A stretch of DNA of 64,000 bases from the NCBI GenBank assembly GCA_021030915.1, contig JAGEMR010000078.1, positions 80,860-144,859 on the forward strand, written 5' to 3'. Each line of letters starts with the position of its first letter. Position 1 is the first letter of the stretch. Positions 49,539 through 60,939 of the stretch are shown here, piece after piece. The notes below the pieces were generated by a model, which worked only from the letters and a program-made list of their open reading frames with translations, was not told the DNA's origin and searched no databases. The position numbers and the translations under genes were made by a program. The stretch is from Astrothelium macrocarpum (lineage: Eukaryota; Ascomycota; Dothideomycetes; Trypetheliales; Trypetheliaceae).

Positions 49539-52304
49539 ATGAGAGTGCACTCTTTCATAATGTCAACCTTGATCGTCAGTCATACAGACGCGTCGCGTGC
49601 CCGCTCTGCTAATCTGACGGTAGACCCTTCACGCGAGCTCGAAAATCCTTATGCGCCATCTGGAGATCTCCAAAAAGAGCTGCGTCTTCCAGACCTCGAA
49701 TCTTTCCAATTTGGCCCGTTGGAGGATATCGAACCATTGGATGACTCTGTCCTTTCCTGCAAATCCGAAAACGACACGCAAAAACCACAGGAAGACATTT
49801 GGAAGATTGCCTTGAATCTTGGACCCGCTGACAAGGATACTCATTTCTATTCTTGGGAGAAATTCCATAGCTTAGAACATGATGACTCGCAATCACCGTA
49901 TGTGTCCGAAGCTGGGCCTGCAATATTCGACGCACTTCAAGCCAAATCTTTCAGCAGTAGAGACAACGGTCGGCTATTGAATTCTAATATTTTACTGCGA
50001 TGTTTGTATCAAGTTTCTCTGGGAAGATCGTCAGCTTTGTTTGCCTTCAATGACACTGCTGAGACATTCGAATGGTTGATTCAGAATGTCAGAGCATCAG
50101 GATGCACTACAAAGTTGTCCCAAAGTGTCATGGAGAGTTTTGTTGATTGTGGTACCTTTTATCGAAGATTGACAAATTTCTCGAATCGCGTTGTAGCTCA
50201 TGGTTCTACGATTCCCGAAAAAATCGCGCTGGCCTACGCCATTCGCTCTATTCTACTGGTTATTGAGGAGTACTTGAGTACTGCTAATTTACGCGTACAA
50301 TCCTTGCTCCAACTACAAGATCTGCTTAAAAGGCCGAAGCTCTTACTTGAACTCTTGCAGACTACTATTGACTGTGCGGAAAAGTCACAACATGGTGAAG
50401 AGTTGTTGTCAATGATGTTTGAGGGCACCGAACAATTATCTAAAACGGGCAACTGGCTCGCCGGTTGTATGTCTGAGATATTCCGTTCTGTTTGCAGTCC
50501 GTTCTTTAACAAAGTTGAGCGATGGATTGGTCTCGAACAGAGCTTTTATAACAACAAGGCCGAGACACAGACTCTACCCGATCCTGGCGTAAGCGGTCAT
50601 GATCAATCAGGAGTTCGTTCGGATGACATCCGGTCTGATCTTTCTTTCGATGGGAAAACGAGCCCAAGTTTCATTGCGCCAGAACATACCAGAACCATCT
50701 TCGAAACAGGTAAAGCTTTCCAGATTCTGCAGAGCCAACATTCAACGCACCCTTTATGTGTGCGCCCAAGGCGGTCATTCAACTTTCCACGTCTGGAGAT
50801 GGCCTCAAACCTGGAACAAGTTCAACACATCATTGATAAAGCCCATGATTATGAGGCACAATTGAAAGCTGCGATCAGAGAATTCGATTTAGAGAGATCT
50901 CTCAATACCACTGCGAAAAATACAGGCGTTTCCTGTGATGAAAATGTCAATTTCCCAAGGGGTAACTCGAATGAACAGAAGCACTGGCTTAATGATACTT
51001 TAGCAAATTTTGATGATCCTCCATCAATAAATGTCCACGACGATTCCAATCAGCTCGAGGAGGTCACACGTCGCGTCTTAATTAATGAGGGCCAGGATGC
51101 TGGAGTTGCAGGAGTAGCGACGGAAGACCTCCCACTGGCCCCTGCGATATCGTTATCATTGAATCCACTTGTCTATGCACAAGCGCGTCTTGTTCACATA
51201 ACCACTCTTCGCCTTTTGCTCCATTCTCATCAGCTGCGCTCTCACATCTCCATCTTGCGAGCTTATTACCTGCTTGGACACGGATCTTTCCTCTTTGGAC
51301 TTACTAACGCTCTCTTTTCACCCGACCTTGCGCCAGCTGAGCGACGCAAAGGCATTCCTCGCATCGGTCAAAAGATGGGTTTACAGCTTGGCCATCGTGC
51401 TACCTGGCCGCCAGCTAGTTCTGAACTTCGTCTCGCCTTGATGGGGGTCCTTTCTGATAGCTATCACTCGCTTGGAAACTACAAACCTTCGCCATCTAAG
51501 CCGCGCCAAGTCAAAGACCGTGATCTTCCAGGCGGTCTCTCGTTTGCTGTGCGGCAACTCTCTGAAGAGGAAATCGAGAAATGTATTCAACCGAACTCTC
51601 TCCACGCTTTGGATTTCTTGCGCCTTCAATACAGCCCACCGCAACCATTGGACGCAATTATCACCCCTACGAGCCTTGAGAGATACGACACAATCTTTAA
51701 ATTTCTTTTGCGACTTGTCAGGATGCAATGGGTCGTTAATCAGCAATGTAATTCACTGACTTCGTCAGTGGATCGTCGAACTCGCAATGGTACTCGTCAG
51801 GCTTGCAACGACACAGTAGTGCGATTTCGATTTAAAGCTAGTCACTTCATCTCTGCAATTGCGTCTTATTTCTTCAGTGTCGCCGTCTCTGAACCTTGGC
51901 GTCGCTTCGATGCATATACCCGTGAGTTGGAAGAGCGTTTCAGCAGGGCAGACTATCTCGATTGTATCAATACCTCAGAGACGAGCATATCCGCATTGCG
52001 AGAGGCACATGAATTGATGCTGGAGACAATTATGACGGCGTTGTATTTAGGAAAGAAGCAGACACGAGTTATGCATGCCTTGGAGAACGTTTTTGGTTTC
52101 GTTCTCCAGTTTGCCAGTTTACAGGGCGAAAAACCAGAGGAACAGAAGTGCAAGCGGACGCCGGAGCTATATGCCGGCCTTACAAACAGCATCCAGGAAT
52201 TCTTCGGTGCATGTAGACGAGCCGAGGAGAAAGACGGCGGTAGAGCAACGAGGGTAGAGGAGGGTACGAGATTTCTTGCGTCATTGCACGTTCTATTCGA
52301 GTAG
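49539..52304 (+). CDS. Gamma-tubulin complex component, Spc97/Spc98 family (GCP6/Alp16-like)
   Basis: This is one open frame of 921 residues. The first ATG is at 49539 and a second at 49560 is equally possible. A short 5' exon cannot be excluded, because the first ~30 residues look unlike a conserved start. The N-terminal grip region has the helical pattern of the family (residues ~120-330, with VDCGTFYRRLTNF and YAIRSILLVIEEYL). A long variable linker (about 335-540) separates it from the C-terminal gamma-tubulin-binding part. That part includes LHALDFLRLQY, LERYDTIFKFLLRLVRMQWV and the final helices up to FLASLHVLFE. The long linker and divergent sequence point to GCP6 rather than GCP2 or GCP3. 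The protein would act at spindle pole bodies or hyphal microtubule-organising centres in nucleating microtubules. Confidence 0.82.
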   Translation: MRVHSFIMSTLIVSHTDASRARSANLTVDPSRELENPYAPSGDLQKELRLPDLESFQFGPLEDIEPLDDSVLSCKSENDTQKPQEDIWKIALNLGPADKDTHFYSWEKFHSLEHDDSQSPYVSEAGPAIFDALQAKSFSSRDNGRLLNSNILLRCLYQVSLGRSSALFAFNDTAETFEWLIQNVRASGCTTKLSQSVMESFVDCGTFYRRLTNFSNRVVAHGSTIPEKIALAYAIRSILLVIEEYLSTANLRVQSLLQLQDLLKRPKLLLELLQTTIDCAEKSQHGEELLSMMFEGTEQLSKTGNWLAGCMSEIFRSVCSPFFNKVERWIGLEQSFYNNKAETQTLPDPGVSGHDQSGVRSDDIRSDLSFDGKTSPSFIAPEHTRTIFETGKAFQILQSQHSTHPLCVRPRRSFNFPRLEMASNLEQVQHIIDKAHDYEAQLKAAIREFDLERSLNTTAKNTGVSCDENVNFPRGNSNEQKHWLNDTLANFDDPPSINVHDDSNQLEEVTRRVLINEGQDAGVAGVATEDLPLAPAISLSLNPLVYAQARLVHITTLRLLLHSHQLRSHISILRAYYLLGHGSFLFGLTNALFSPDLAPAERRKGIPRIGQKMGLQLGHRATWPPASSELRLALMGVLSDSYHSLGNYKPSPSKPRQVKDRDLPGGLSFAVRQLSEEEIEKCIQPNSLHALDFLRLQYSPPQPLDAIITPTSLERYDTIFKFLLRLVRMQWVVNQQCNSLTSSVDRRTRNGTRQACNDTVVRFRFKASHFISAIASYFFSVAVSEPWRRFDAYTRELEERFSRADYLDCINTSETSISALREAHELMLETIMTALYLGKKQTRVMHALENVFGFVLQFASLQGEKPEEQKCKRTPELYAGLTNSIQEFFGACRRAEEKDGGRATRVEEGTRFLASLHVLFE

Positions 52305-52582
52305 CTTTGCTTGATGGATGCTAGCAAGGGCAGTCGGTTTTTACTTGATCTTTAGGAAATCAGGCTCAGAAAGCAGCTACTCATTTCTGCCCATTCATTA
52401 TTTTAGAATCCCAAGGCGTGAAGAGATGGCTGCAACAGCGGCAGAACAGTTACACACTAACTAAACGCTTTACTAGGGACGACGATATTTGGCGCGCCAT
52501 CGCAAGCACCTTGGCCAGCAACTGTTTGCACTCGAACCTCAGGGATACAAGCATACCTTAGATTCACGGCAATTGTCACCTA

Positions 52583-53646
52583 TCATCGAACCCTGGTCAG
52601 AGGCAAAAACGCTGTAACAGGTTGTGTAATCTCTTGGACATCTCGAGTGTGGGTTCGACCTGTTTCCCTTCTTGTAAAACCCCCTTTCAGAACTATTAAA
52701 CCTCGTTTTGTTATGATACCTTCCCGCAGCTTTTGCCGGAATCGTTTTGCTCTGGTCTTTGATACTACCCAGGCCGAAATTGGTATGACTGTACAGAAAA
52801 CTATGCTGGACATAGCGCCGAGAGATGATAGAAAGCCGAGGTAACTCTCAGAATAAACAAAGTCGGGTGAAATTGCAAGGTATAAAGCCTTGAGACGGAG
52901 ACCCGTAATTACAAAAATACTTCAATCAGTTAGTATTATTTTCAAGGCGTCTTTCTACCGATACTCACATCAAGCCTATGTCAAGTAGGAGCAACGTTTT
53001 TATTTTTACTTTCTGATTTGTTGATAATTTCAGGATTATCGGTACCGGTAGAATGAAAATGATAAGATCGAGTACCAGACCAAAAATTTCTATAAAAAGA
53101 AAGGATGCTATTTGGTTGCCACATGCGTTGCCCGAAGTAGGTTCCCATTGAGCAGCCAGTGGATGACATATCAATAAGGGATCTAGAACAGAAGTCATTC
53201 CAAATATAACTACCATACCGCCAACGCATTGTGTAGCTATGGCGGCGCTTTTTGTGTAGGGAATCTTCCTGAGAAGGAAGTATGCATCGATTCGCATTAG
53301 CGTGTTCGAAAAGCTCCAAAGCGCTTCATTTACAAGCAAAGCCTTGAAAATCTCAGCCCACTCGCCGCCCCGGACGTGAGAAAAAACATACTGTAGAAGC
53401 AACAGATACCTGCTTGCTTGTTAAGACATCCTGATGTTCACCTTGACCTTCGATCAGAATGGCCCACGTTGTATGACAGACAATAGTGACTGCTGTCAAG
53501 TAGGCAAGAACAATACTTGCATTGTCCCAAGGTGATTTCCCAGCCAAGTGGCGCGATATCACAGTAAGAGCCGTAGCCATGGTGGCAAAGACGAGAGAAG
53601 ACCAATCGAGGGCGAGAGTAACTCGTGCAAGTGATGACAGATGCAT
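52583..53646 (-). CDS. Fungal rhodopsin-domain integral membrane protein (Pth11-related family)
   Basis: There are three exons on the minus strand, 53646-53410, 53390-52969 and 52919-52583, giving 331 residues. The first intron is only 19 bases between the donor GT at 53409 and the acceptor AG, which is unusually short. The frame and the YVFSHVRGGEW block support the junction, but an alternative splice is possible. Several hydrophobic helices alternate with short polar loops. Family-like blocks include NTLMRIDAYFLLRKIP, CHPLAAQWEP with a conserved Cys, LVLDLIIFILPVPIILKL and TGLRLKALYL. The C-terminal ~50 residues are cytosolic and basic. No CFEM domain is present at the N-terminus. Members of this large family are receptor-like, but most have no known ligand or function. 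Confidence 0.82.
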
Positions 53647-54297
53647 CGTTTCCCTTAAGATTCAAACGTGCTTTTGGGTATTCTTGTTTGCAACCGCAAG
53701 GCCTTAGACGAGGTGATTCTGATTTCACATGTGTGGATTGTAAAGTAAATTGGCCTCAACGTCCAACTCCTGAATGAGATGTCCATGTTATAAAAGTCCT
53801 ACTCAAGAGGCAGTGCAAGGCTGTTACAGGGAATTAATATGCCTCGGGTTCCTGTCGATGTCAATAGGGGTTTTCCTAACGCGCGTAGCTCACCAATGGC
53901 TTTTACCCATTTAAACTTAGCTACGTGATTGGCTTTTGCTTATCCTCAGTACAATCTACCGCTAATGACAAGAGAAATCATCAAGAAGAACTTGGAACAT
54001 TTAAATTCTTTTCAAGATAGGTAGATAACGATGCACAAGACTTTCAGTAACGACATTTCTAAGGAATCTGGATGAATCATTCGCTGAGGGGTTGCTGGTG
54101 TTGCCCCGATCTGGCTTATCCCGTTTTTCCAACCTCCGGCATCCCTGACCACTAATACTTCATGGGAGAAAGGTGAATAATATTTGTTTGTTTGTGATTA
54201 TATGCCAATTAAAAGTTCATTTGGAAATTGACAGTATAGTCGAGATAGAGCAGCGTATGTTGTAATTCCATATGGATTAGAAATCGCGCTAACCCTG

Positions 54298-54368
54298 TGT
54301 AGGTGGCGCAGTGGAAGCGCGCCGGGCTCATAACCCGGAGGACGCATGATCGAAACATGTCGCTGCTA
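54298..54368 (+). pseudogene. Initiator tRNA-Met (CAT) with a damaged 5' acceptor strand
   Basis: Most of an initiator tRNA is present. The D arm is GCGC-AGTGGAA-GCGC. The anticodon arm is CCGGG-CTCATAA-CCCGG, with anticodon CAT at 54329-54331. The T arm is GCATG-ATCGAAA-CATGT. The 3' acceptor strand is CGCTGCT followed by A. The A box (TGGCGCAGTGG) and B box (GATCGAAAC) look usable. The 5' acceptor strand should read close to AGCAGCG but is TGTAGG here, as if one base were lost and others changed, so the first pair and one more cannot form. The copy is probably a pseudogene. A sequence error is a possible alternative. Confidence 0.7.
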
Positions 54369-54374
54369 TTTTTT
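54369..54374 (+). terminator. Pol III-type T6 terminator after the tRNA-like sequence
   Basis: Six consecutive T residues directly follow the discriminator base of the tRNA-like sequence, the normal form of a Pol III stop signal. Confidence 0.6.
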
Positions 54375-54751
54375 CATTTTATTTCTTTTGCACTCTTTGT
54401 GATCTTCTCTTTTGAAGATTTGTTAACCGCCTCGGAAGTTTTATTTTTATTTTAGGTATGCGGAATATTTATGATCAATCACAGATATGAAGCTATTATC
54501 GCAAACAATAAACTTACTTGGCTTTCTGAAACTAGGCAACCATTAAGTCTGGAGGATATTCCTGATACTTGAACAAGACAACGTACAATAGATATATTTT
54601 TAACGCCAAACCCCGCCTCACCGAACACCTGGTGCAATGCATTCTACCGCGAATGCAACTGCATTGCAAGAGGAGGGGTTCTCTTTTCTCCTTACACCTT
54701 ATCCGTGACTACATTTCAAGACCCGAGATTAGACATGATTTATCTACCCAC

Positions 54752-56728
54752 TCAAGCACGTCCGCTAGGCTCTCTCCTTCTAATCCAGCTGCCTCTTCCT
54801 TCCTCGGCCACCTTCCCACTCACCTCTCTTCTCCCTTTCTTACCCTCTGGCATGTCCCCAGGGACATACATCACGCTTGCGTCCGTCAGCTCGATTCCCG
54901 TCCGGCTCACTACTCGCGCATTTCCCTCCCTCTCTAAGGGTTTCACAGGGAAATTTCTTTCCGTCTTCGGGCTGTCGACCGCAGACCGCATCGTCGTCCG
55001 ACTCGGACTATTGGACAGGATGCCCGACGTCGCAGCCGCAAGATCGCCGTAGAAGCGTCCTTTTGGTGTTCCGGTCTGAGAGGATGGCGGCGGTGGTGTT
55101 GGCGGCGGATCCGAGTACTGGCTTGAGCTCTGCGACGTGACGGTCAGGGCGCGGGCGACGTTCGCGACGCCGAGATGATTGCTGCTGTAGTCGTCTGCTG
55201 GCTGCGGCGGCCAGACGGGCTCTGGTGTAAGCGATGGCTGCACATCCAAGACTGGCGCCGGGGTCGGAGGGTTCATCCGCAGAGGCTGGGGCAGGAATGC
55301 GGACTGCTCAACCATCGGATCGAGGTCACTTTCAGAGATGGGAACGGAGGCGTAGGCACTATGGCGCGGATGTCGGGGTGGGATGGGCGGACCAAACTCG
55401 GCGTTCTCGCTAGCAGTAACCTCAGGCTCGGCATTCATAACGAACCAGTTGTCGCTGAGAAGGGCGTCGTTCGAGGTGTACCCGGGTGTGCTGGTCCCTG
55501 ATCGAGGTGGGCCCGGAGTGCCCCCCCGGGACGGTATGTTTGAATAAGCCATATGGAAAGAAGCGCGATGCGATAGAGCGTTCGTTCGGGTCGAGTGCCG
55601 CGTAGGACTGCGAGGATGGACTTCTTGGAAATTGATCAAGGTCCCGCTCTTGGATGGTGAGATAGAGCCTTCGCGGCGGTGGAGATCAGCGCGAGACGTG
55701 CGTGCAGATTGAGGTTGTGAGTACATGCTCAGCTCAGTGCGGGACAGACGCGCCGTTTCTGGGTTGTGCGGGCTGAAACTGGGATTGGACTCATTTCGAG
55801 TTTGAATAAAGGATATCGAACGATTTTCTGGTATGGAATTGGCCTGCGACATGCGCGTCGGGCTCGATGGCGAGACCGTGCTCACACTCACCTCGGAGTT
55901 CTTGTACTTGTGCTTGGCTGAGCGGCGAGAAGTCAGATTGTCTTCGAGCGGATTCATGTCCGGTGGCATCGAGACAATCTTGCGGAAAACAAGCACCAGG
56001 TATATGTCCAAGGCAAAAGAAAGGAGATGCAGGATACCTACGACCAGGGCCAAGAGCCACGTCAGTTCGAGGATCAAGTTTGTTATCATTTCAGAAGAGA
56101 ACAACGTCCTCCAGCGGCCTTCTGCTCCTGGCTGTTCAATAGCGCTAGTATGGGCGAGAATCATGGTGAAGGCGTAAAAAGGAAGGAGCCCAAGATCAAT
56201 GACAAGAGCAAAGAAGTGATAGCTAGCAGAGCTTCCTGCGGTACGGGCTGTCGGTCGTCGCGCGAGGTGGATGATGCTGTACGTGCCTACAAGGAGATCC
56301 ACAATCGGCTAATGACAGTCAGAGAAGCTTCATGATACTGAGAAGTGACAGCTTACTGGAACTCTTATGATCCATGACTGACTGTTCAACAGACCTTTCA
56401 AGGTGATGACACAGAAAAGGCCAGCTAAAGCACCGATTTCTTGCAATATTCTCAAGCTCAATTGCACCCATCTTGTCCACTTGACAGCGGTCCGGGTGCG
56501 CGGACTCATAGGCTCGACATTAATCTGTCCGTATGGGGCCTGAGCCCAGCTGTCCGGATGGCGATTAAGATTTAGGAGAGGTCCTTCCTGCTTTGGCTTC
56601 TGGGGCTTGGGTAAAGAAGCTGCATAGCTGGCTCGTGTGACAGCTTTTGGGTCAAAGTCGTAGGTTGGATTGAACTCGGCTTGTCTAGTGGGCGGAAAGA
56701 TGTAAGGAGGGTGAGGCTGGACACCCAT
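54752..56728 (-). CDS. Conserved fungal membrane protein with about four transmembrane segments and a long disordered tail
   Basis: There are two exons on the minus strand, 56728-56357 and 56308-54752, giving 642 residues. The start MGVQPHPPYIFPPTR follows an open frame that lacks a further ATG. Exon 1 has a Pro-rich cytosolic head and ends in a first membrane helix (~residues 95-118). Exon 2 begins with a second helix (IVDLLVGTYSIIHLA) and adds two more at about 152-175 and 200-230 (LTWLLALVVGILHLLSFALD). The remaining ~400 residues are Ser/Pro/Thr-rich with many arginine-serine motifs. They look disordered and open to phosphorylation. The architecture is found in uncharacterised ascomycete proteins. 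No function is assigned. It starts 239 bases from the divergent arh1 gene. Confidence 0.82.
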
Positions 56729-56967
56729 TTCTTGTAGCAAAAGAATGAAGATCGTCTTTTGACCCACAATGCAAAGAATGTAGACTAGAGGTAAGGTGGG
56801 ATAAGGTAGGCATTGAGATAGACTGCGGGGATGTGCCTCTGAGATGCGCCTCTGAGATGGCTGTTGGCGCGTTCGCTTGTTTGCTTTCCGGTTGCCACAG
56901 TGATGGCCAATTGTCTCCGCAGCGTCATCTTTACTACATCACAACCAAATATCTTAGGTATTGAGTT
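56729..56967. promoter_or_regulatory. Divergent promoter between the membrane protein gene and arh1
   Basis: These 239 bases separate two head-to-head start codons. The run contains a direct repeat of TGCGCCTCTGAGATG-like sequence near 56830-56860. No binding site is claimed. Confidence 0.45.
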
Positions 56968-58712
56968 ATGTTTGGATTTGATACTTCGCGATATCTCTGT
57001 CAAAGATGCTTGAAGAAACTTGATAGATCGCTTCGTGGTAGAGTGACACTCCCTCGTTCAAGAGATGCAATATCGTTACCCATCCCGGAACGCGCTTTTG
57101 GCATTGTGCCGCGCCGCAGCCTTCAGACATGTACGACTTCGAGAAGACGTCTGCGCGTAGCGATCATCGGATCTGGTCCAGCGGGCTTCTACTCTGCGCA
57201 TCGGCTGATGCAAAAAGTCCAAGATGCCGTGGTCGATATGTATGAAAAGTTGCCTGCGCCTTTCGGCCTTGTTCGTTACGGAGTTGCTCCCGACCACCCG
57301 GAAGTCAAGGTAATTAGCATAGCCCGCATGCTTCTGCCAATCCTCTCGCTCTTTCCCATTGCACATTCGTACTAACCAGTCTGTGATCAGAATTGCCAAG
57401 AAAAGCTTGACGAGGTTGCTGCCAGCTCCCGTTTCAATTTCATTGGGAACATCACAGTAGGCACCGATATATCACTGACCAGCCTGCGCTCAAATTATGA
57501 TGCAATTCTTTTTGCCTATGGCGCTTCAGAGGATAGGCAGCTCAACGTTCCTGGCGAGAATCTCAAGGGCGTGTACTCTGCTCGAGCTTTTGTAGGCTGG
57601 TACAACGGCCTTCCCGAGTACTCTAATCTCGACCCAATTCTCAATCGGGGTGAAAATGCCGTTATCATCGGACAAGGGAATGTTGCTTTGGATGTTGCTC
57701 GGATACTGTTAACTGATGTTGATGTCCTCAGAAGAACAGATATTGCAGAGCATGCGCTCGAATCACTTTCCAAAAGCAAGATTCGTAGCGTGGATCTTGT
57801 AGGCCGCAGAGGGCCGATGCAGGTATGTGTTGACCATTTTGCGAGTGGTTTTAATTGACTCGAATAATCCTGCAGGCCGCATTTACGCTGAAAGAAGTTC
57901 GCGAGTTAATGAACTTGCCTGAGGTCACCTTTGACCCTATCGATTCCACTCTGCTCCCGAATGATCTATCTAGCTTACTGCGTACGCCGAAACGTCGTGT
58001 ACAGCTTCTTATGAAAAGGTCGTCTAGTATTCCAGATCGATCATTACCTGGACAAAGGCGTTGGGCCTTGAAATTCTTCCTATCGCCGGTCTCGTTCGAT
58101 AGTGAACAATCAGATCCTGACCACGTCGGGCGGTTGACGTTCCGAAAGACGGAGTCTCGAGAATCCAATAATTTTGCCCCAGATGCCCGTGTTCGACTTA
58201 CAGAGGAAGAAGAGACTATACGCGCTTCACTTGCCTTTCGTTCTATAGGATACAAGTCTGAGCCAATCCCAGGTCTTGAGGAAATTGGTTCATGGTTTGA
58301 TCGTGACCTGGGTATTATTCCCAACGATCTTTACGGACGAGTGATCAGTCCCAGCATCGGACCTGGGCCTCAGACTGCGGGTCACGTTCCTGGACTATAT
58401 TGCGCCGGCTGGGTGAAGCGCGGCCCAACCGGTGTGATAGCAAGCACTATGGAAGATGCCTTCACCACGGCAGATATCATTGCGAAAGACTGGGAAGATC
58501 AAGTACCGTTCATTCACGGAGTAGATGATGGTGCATGTAGATTGGGATGGGATGGCCTCAAGAATGAGGTTATTATGGCCGGTCTAAGACCGATCAGTTG
58601 GTACGATTGGAGACGAATTGACAATTTCGAGAAAGCCAAAGGAATGGCCGCGGGCAAAGAGCGAGAAAAGCTAACGTCAGTCACTGACATGCTTCAGGTT
58701 CTGGATGCTTAA
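56968..58712 (+). CDS. arh1: Mitochondrial NADPH:adrenodoxin/ferredoxin oxidoreductase
   Basis: There are three exons, 56968-57309, 57391-57822 and 57876-58712, giving 536 residues. Donors are GTAATT and GTATGT; acceptors are ATCAG and TGCAG. The first ~60 residues are rich in Arg, Ser and Thr without acidic residues in the first part, as expected for a mitochondrial targeting sequence. The FAD loop is IIGSGPAGFYSAHRL (G68-x-G70-x-x-G73), followed by EKLPAPFGLVRYGVAPDHPE. The NADPH loop is IIGQGNVALDVARIL near residue 205. GWVKRGPTGVIASTMEDA near the end is the conserved FAD-contacting block. The enzyme passes electrons from NADPH through ferredoxin for iron-sulphur cluster and heme A biosynthesis in the matrix. 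Yeast ARH1 is essential. It is convergent with the GH27 gene, 157 bases from stop to stop. Confidence 0.96.
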
Positions 58713-58869
58713 ATCTAGACATTAATATTGGCCTAATACGCAACTTGGTCTGCGCAATGCCATTGTCCAAACGATCGTACTTTTACAATTGATCCTGTGC
58801 AGGCTGGCCTCGTTTAGAAAGCGCCTGAGTTATTAAACCGTTCATGTCCAAAACTCGTTAATGGCAGCC

Positions 58870-60939
58870 CTATAGAACACGAAGACCAACAAAATCGGCT
58901 CCGTAGGATTGAACGCCTATATTGCCATCCGCATTGCTGACCGTCACAGTGTCATTACCATTACCTGTGCCCCATCCATTAATAAGAATTCCCAGGGTTG
59001 CAGGGTCGCCCCATCCCTTCATTGGACTGTAAAGCTCGCTACTGTGCCCACTCAATGGTACCTCCAACCTCACTGGTGCTGCGTCATTCACTTGTATCGT
59101 AATGTTGCGACTGTTCGAGCCCGTTGTCCATGACGTGGAGAGTGCCACATCGTTATTGATATAGGTGATCTCGACGTAGCGTGGCCCGGTCGTGGCAGAG
59201 GAAGAGTCTTGCGGGATGGAAATGCGTGCAGAACCGTTTGGAGAAATAGTTCCGATTTTAGATCCTACAGGAGCACATAGTCCTGGATCACACGTGACGT
59301 AGTCTGCAGATCCCAAGACATCAAATGACGTCGCAGGGTAGAAAGTTCCTTCAGGAGGCTCGATACTGATGCTAGACACGCTTGACTCTGAGTTGATTGT
59401 GATATCGTTCTGATTGCTTGCTGTAAGAGCGATGGTTGCAGTGCCGACAGTATTATTGCCGTTCATGGAGACCATGACTGGACTGGAAGAAGCCGATGTG
59501 CTAACAGTGACGAGATCTGGGGACTCAGCTTCAGATCCGAAGTCTATTGATAATGTGTAGGCAGAGCTTGAAGTGACCCCATAAACGTTCGAGAAGATCG
59601 TCGAATCGTTGTTCTGGTAACTAAATAGTTGGGCTGGGTACCGACCAACTGGAATTGTATCGTTCAGCTCGAGTAGCATCGTCCCGTGAGCAGCAATTGT
59701 GCTAGTGTAGCTTGTTAGAGCGTTCGTGGTGCTGGTATTGGCCCAGATGTTCTTCACATTAGCTGCGCTTTGAAGCCCAACATCTGGGAAGTTCATTGTA
59801 GCTTCGACAGTTTCATTGTTCCAATTTATCATTGCGGCTATAGTCCTGCCGTCACTGAGTGGTCCTGCCCAAACGTCGAAGCCGGCTTCAGAATATCGCC
59901 TGGTCAAATTAGCTGCGACACCTAAGCTATCTTGATTATACCCAATCACGTCAAGGTTCTTATAGATTGCAAGCGATCCAGGGTTTATACTAGTAAATGT
60001 GTCTTTAAGAGCCGCTCCAATGACAAGTGGGCTTTTTGCAATAGCCCACAATGAGAAATGTGTCTGTTCTTCTGGGATGGTGAAGACGTCATTTCCGACC
60101 TCCAACATATCGAGGTCAAGCCAATGACCAGGGCCAGCATATGAAGTCTGAGGAACAATCTGATTCAAGATTCTAAAAATTGTCCTCCAAGCAGGAATAA
60201 TGTCGTTTGTAACACGCCACGTGTTCCCAATGGGCGGCGCCCAAGCAGATGGGAAATCGACTCCCCACTCACAAATCTGGAAGAGAATTTCCCGTCCTGT
60301 TGCGTTGATCGCTGCAGACATGTTCGCCATTCGAGGCTCTGGCGAGACATCCGGTGTATAGTCTGCGTCAGGGTAGCCAGCTGCGGCATCAGAGTAGCAG
60401 TTGTCATATTTCAGAAGATCTGCTCCCCACCCGGAAAAGGTGTCGGCATCAGTTTGTTCGTGAAACAGACTTCCCGTTTGGTTGACTGGAGGTCCAGTCA
60501 TACACATCTGGATCCCGCCATCTGAGTAAACGCCAAACTTTAGACCCAGAGCATGAATGAAGGAGCCCATCGCAGGGAAGCCATCAGGAAATAAGGTAGC
60601 ATTCCAAGTTATTGTACCATTTGCTGTGCGATTCGGTATTGTCCAACCACAATCAGTGGTGACGTATTCATATCCTGCATCATGGAGACCGAGGTCTACA
60701 AGAGCTTGGGCATTCGATTCGATGATGGATTGGTTCGGGGAACAGCTGTAGTGATTGTAGGAGTTCCACCTCCAAACTGTCCTTAGCCTCTTTCTGCACA
60801 ACTTTAATCTCAGCACTCACCCCATAGGAGGAGTCAATGCAAGTCCATTATCCAGGCGTTTGTCTAGTTGGGCTGCCGAGACCACTAGAATGTTTCTTTC
60901 AAGAAGCCATATCGATAATAATGCTATCAAAGCCATCAT
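58870..60939 (-). CDS. Secreted alpha-galactosidase, glycoside hydrolase family 27, with C-terminal accessory region
   Basis: There are two exons on the minus strand, 60939-60821 and 60769-58870, giving 672 residues. The first exon encodes a signal peptide (MMALIALLSIWLLERN start, another Met at 60936) and LDNGLALTPPMG. The 51-base intron splits the family block LTPPMG|WNSYNHYSC, which confirms the junction. The catalytic Asp of KYDN is near residue 161 and the acid/base Asp of WLDLDMLEVGN near 258, both intact. There are many Asn-glycosylation sites. After the TIM barrel and a small beta domain (to ~residue 400), ~270 residues of Ser/Thr/Asn/Gly-rich beta-type sequence follow and may be a carbohydrate-binding module. 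Length and layout resemble the AglD type of aspergilli. It removes terminal alpha-1,6-galactose from galactomannans or raffinose sugars outside the cell. Confidence 0.93.

Larger units (their letters stand above)
53647..54751. other. Intergenic region containing a tRNA-like sequence
   Basis: This lies upstream of the rhodopsin-family gene and downstream of the four-segment membrane protein gene (both minus strand). It is AT-rich. Apart from the initiator-tRNA-like sequence at 54298-54368, nothing is recognised. Confidence 0.45.
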
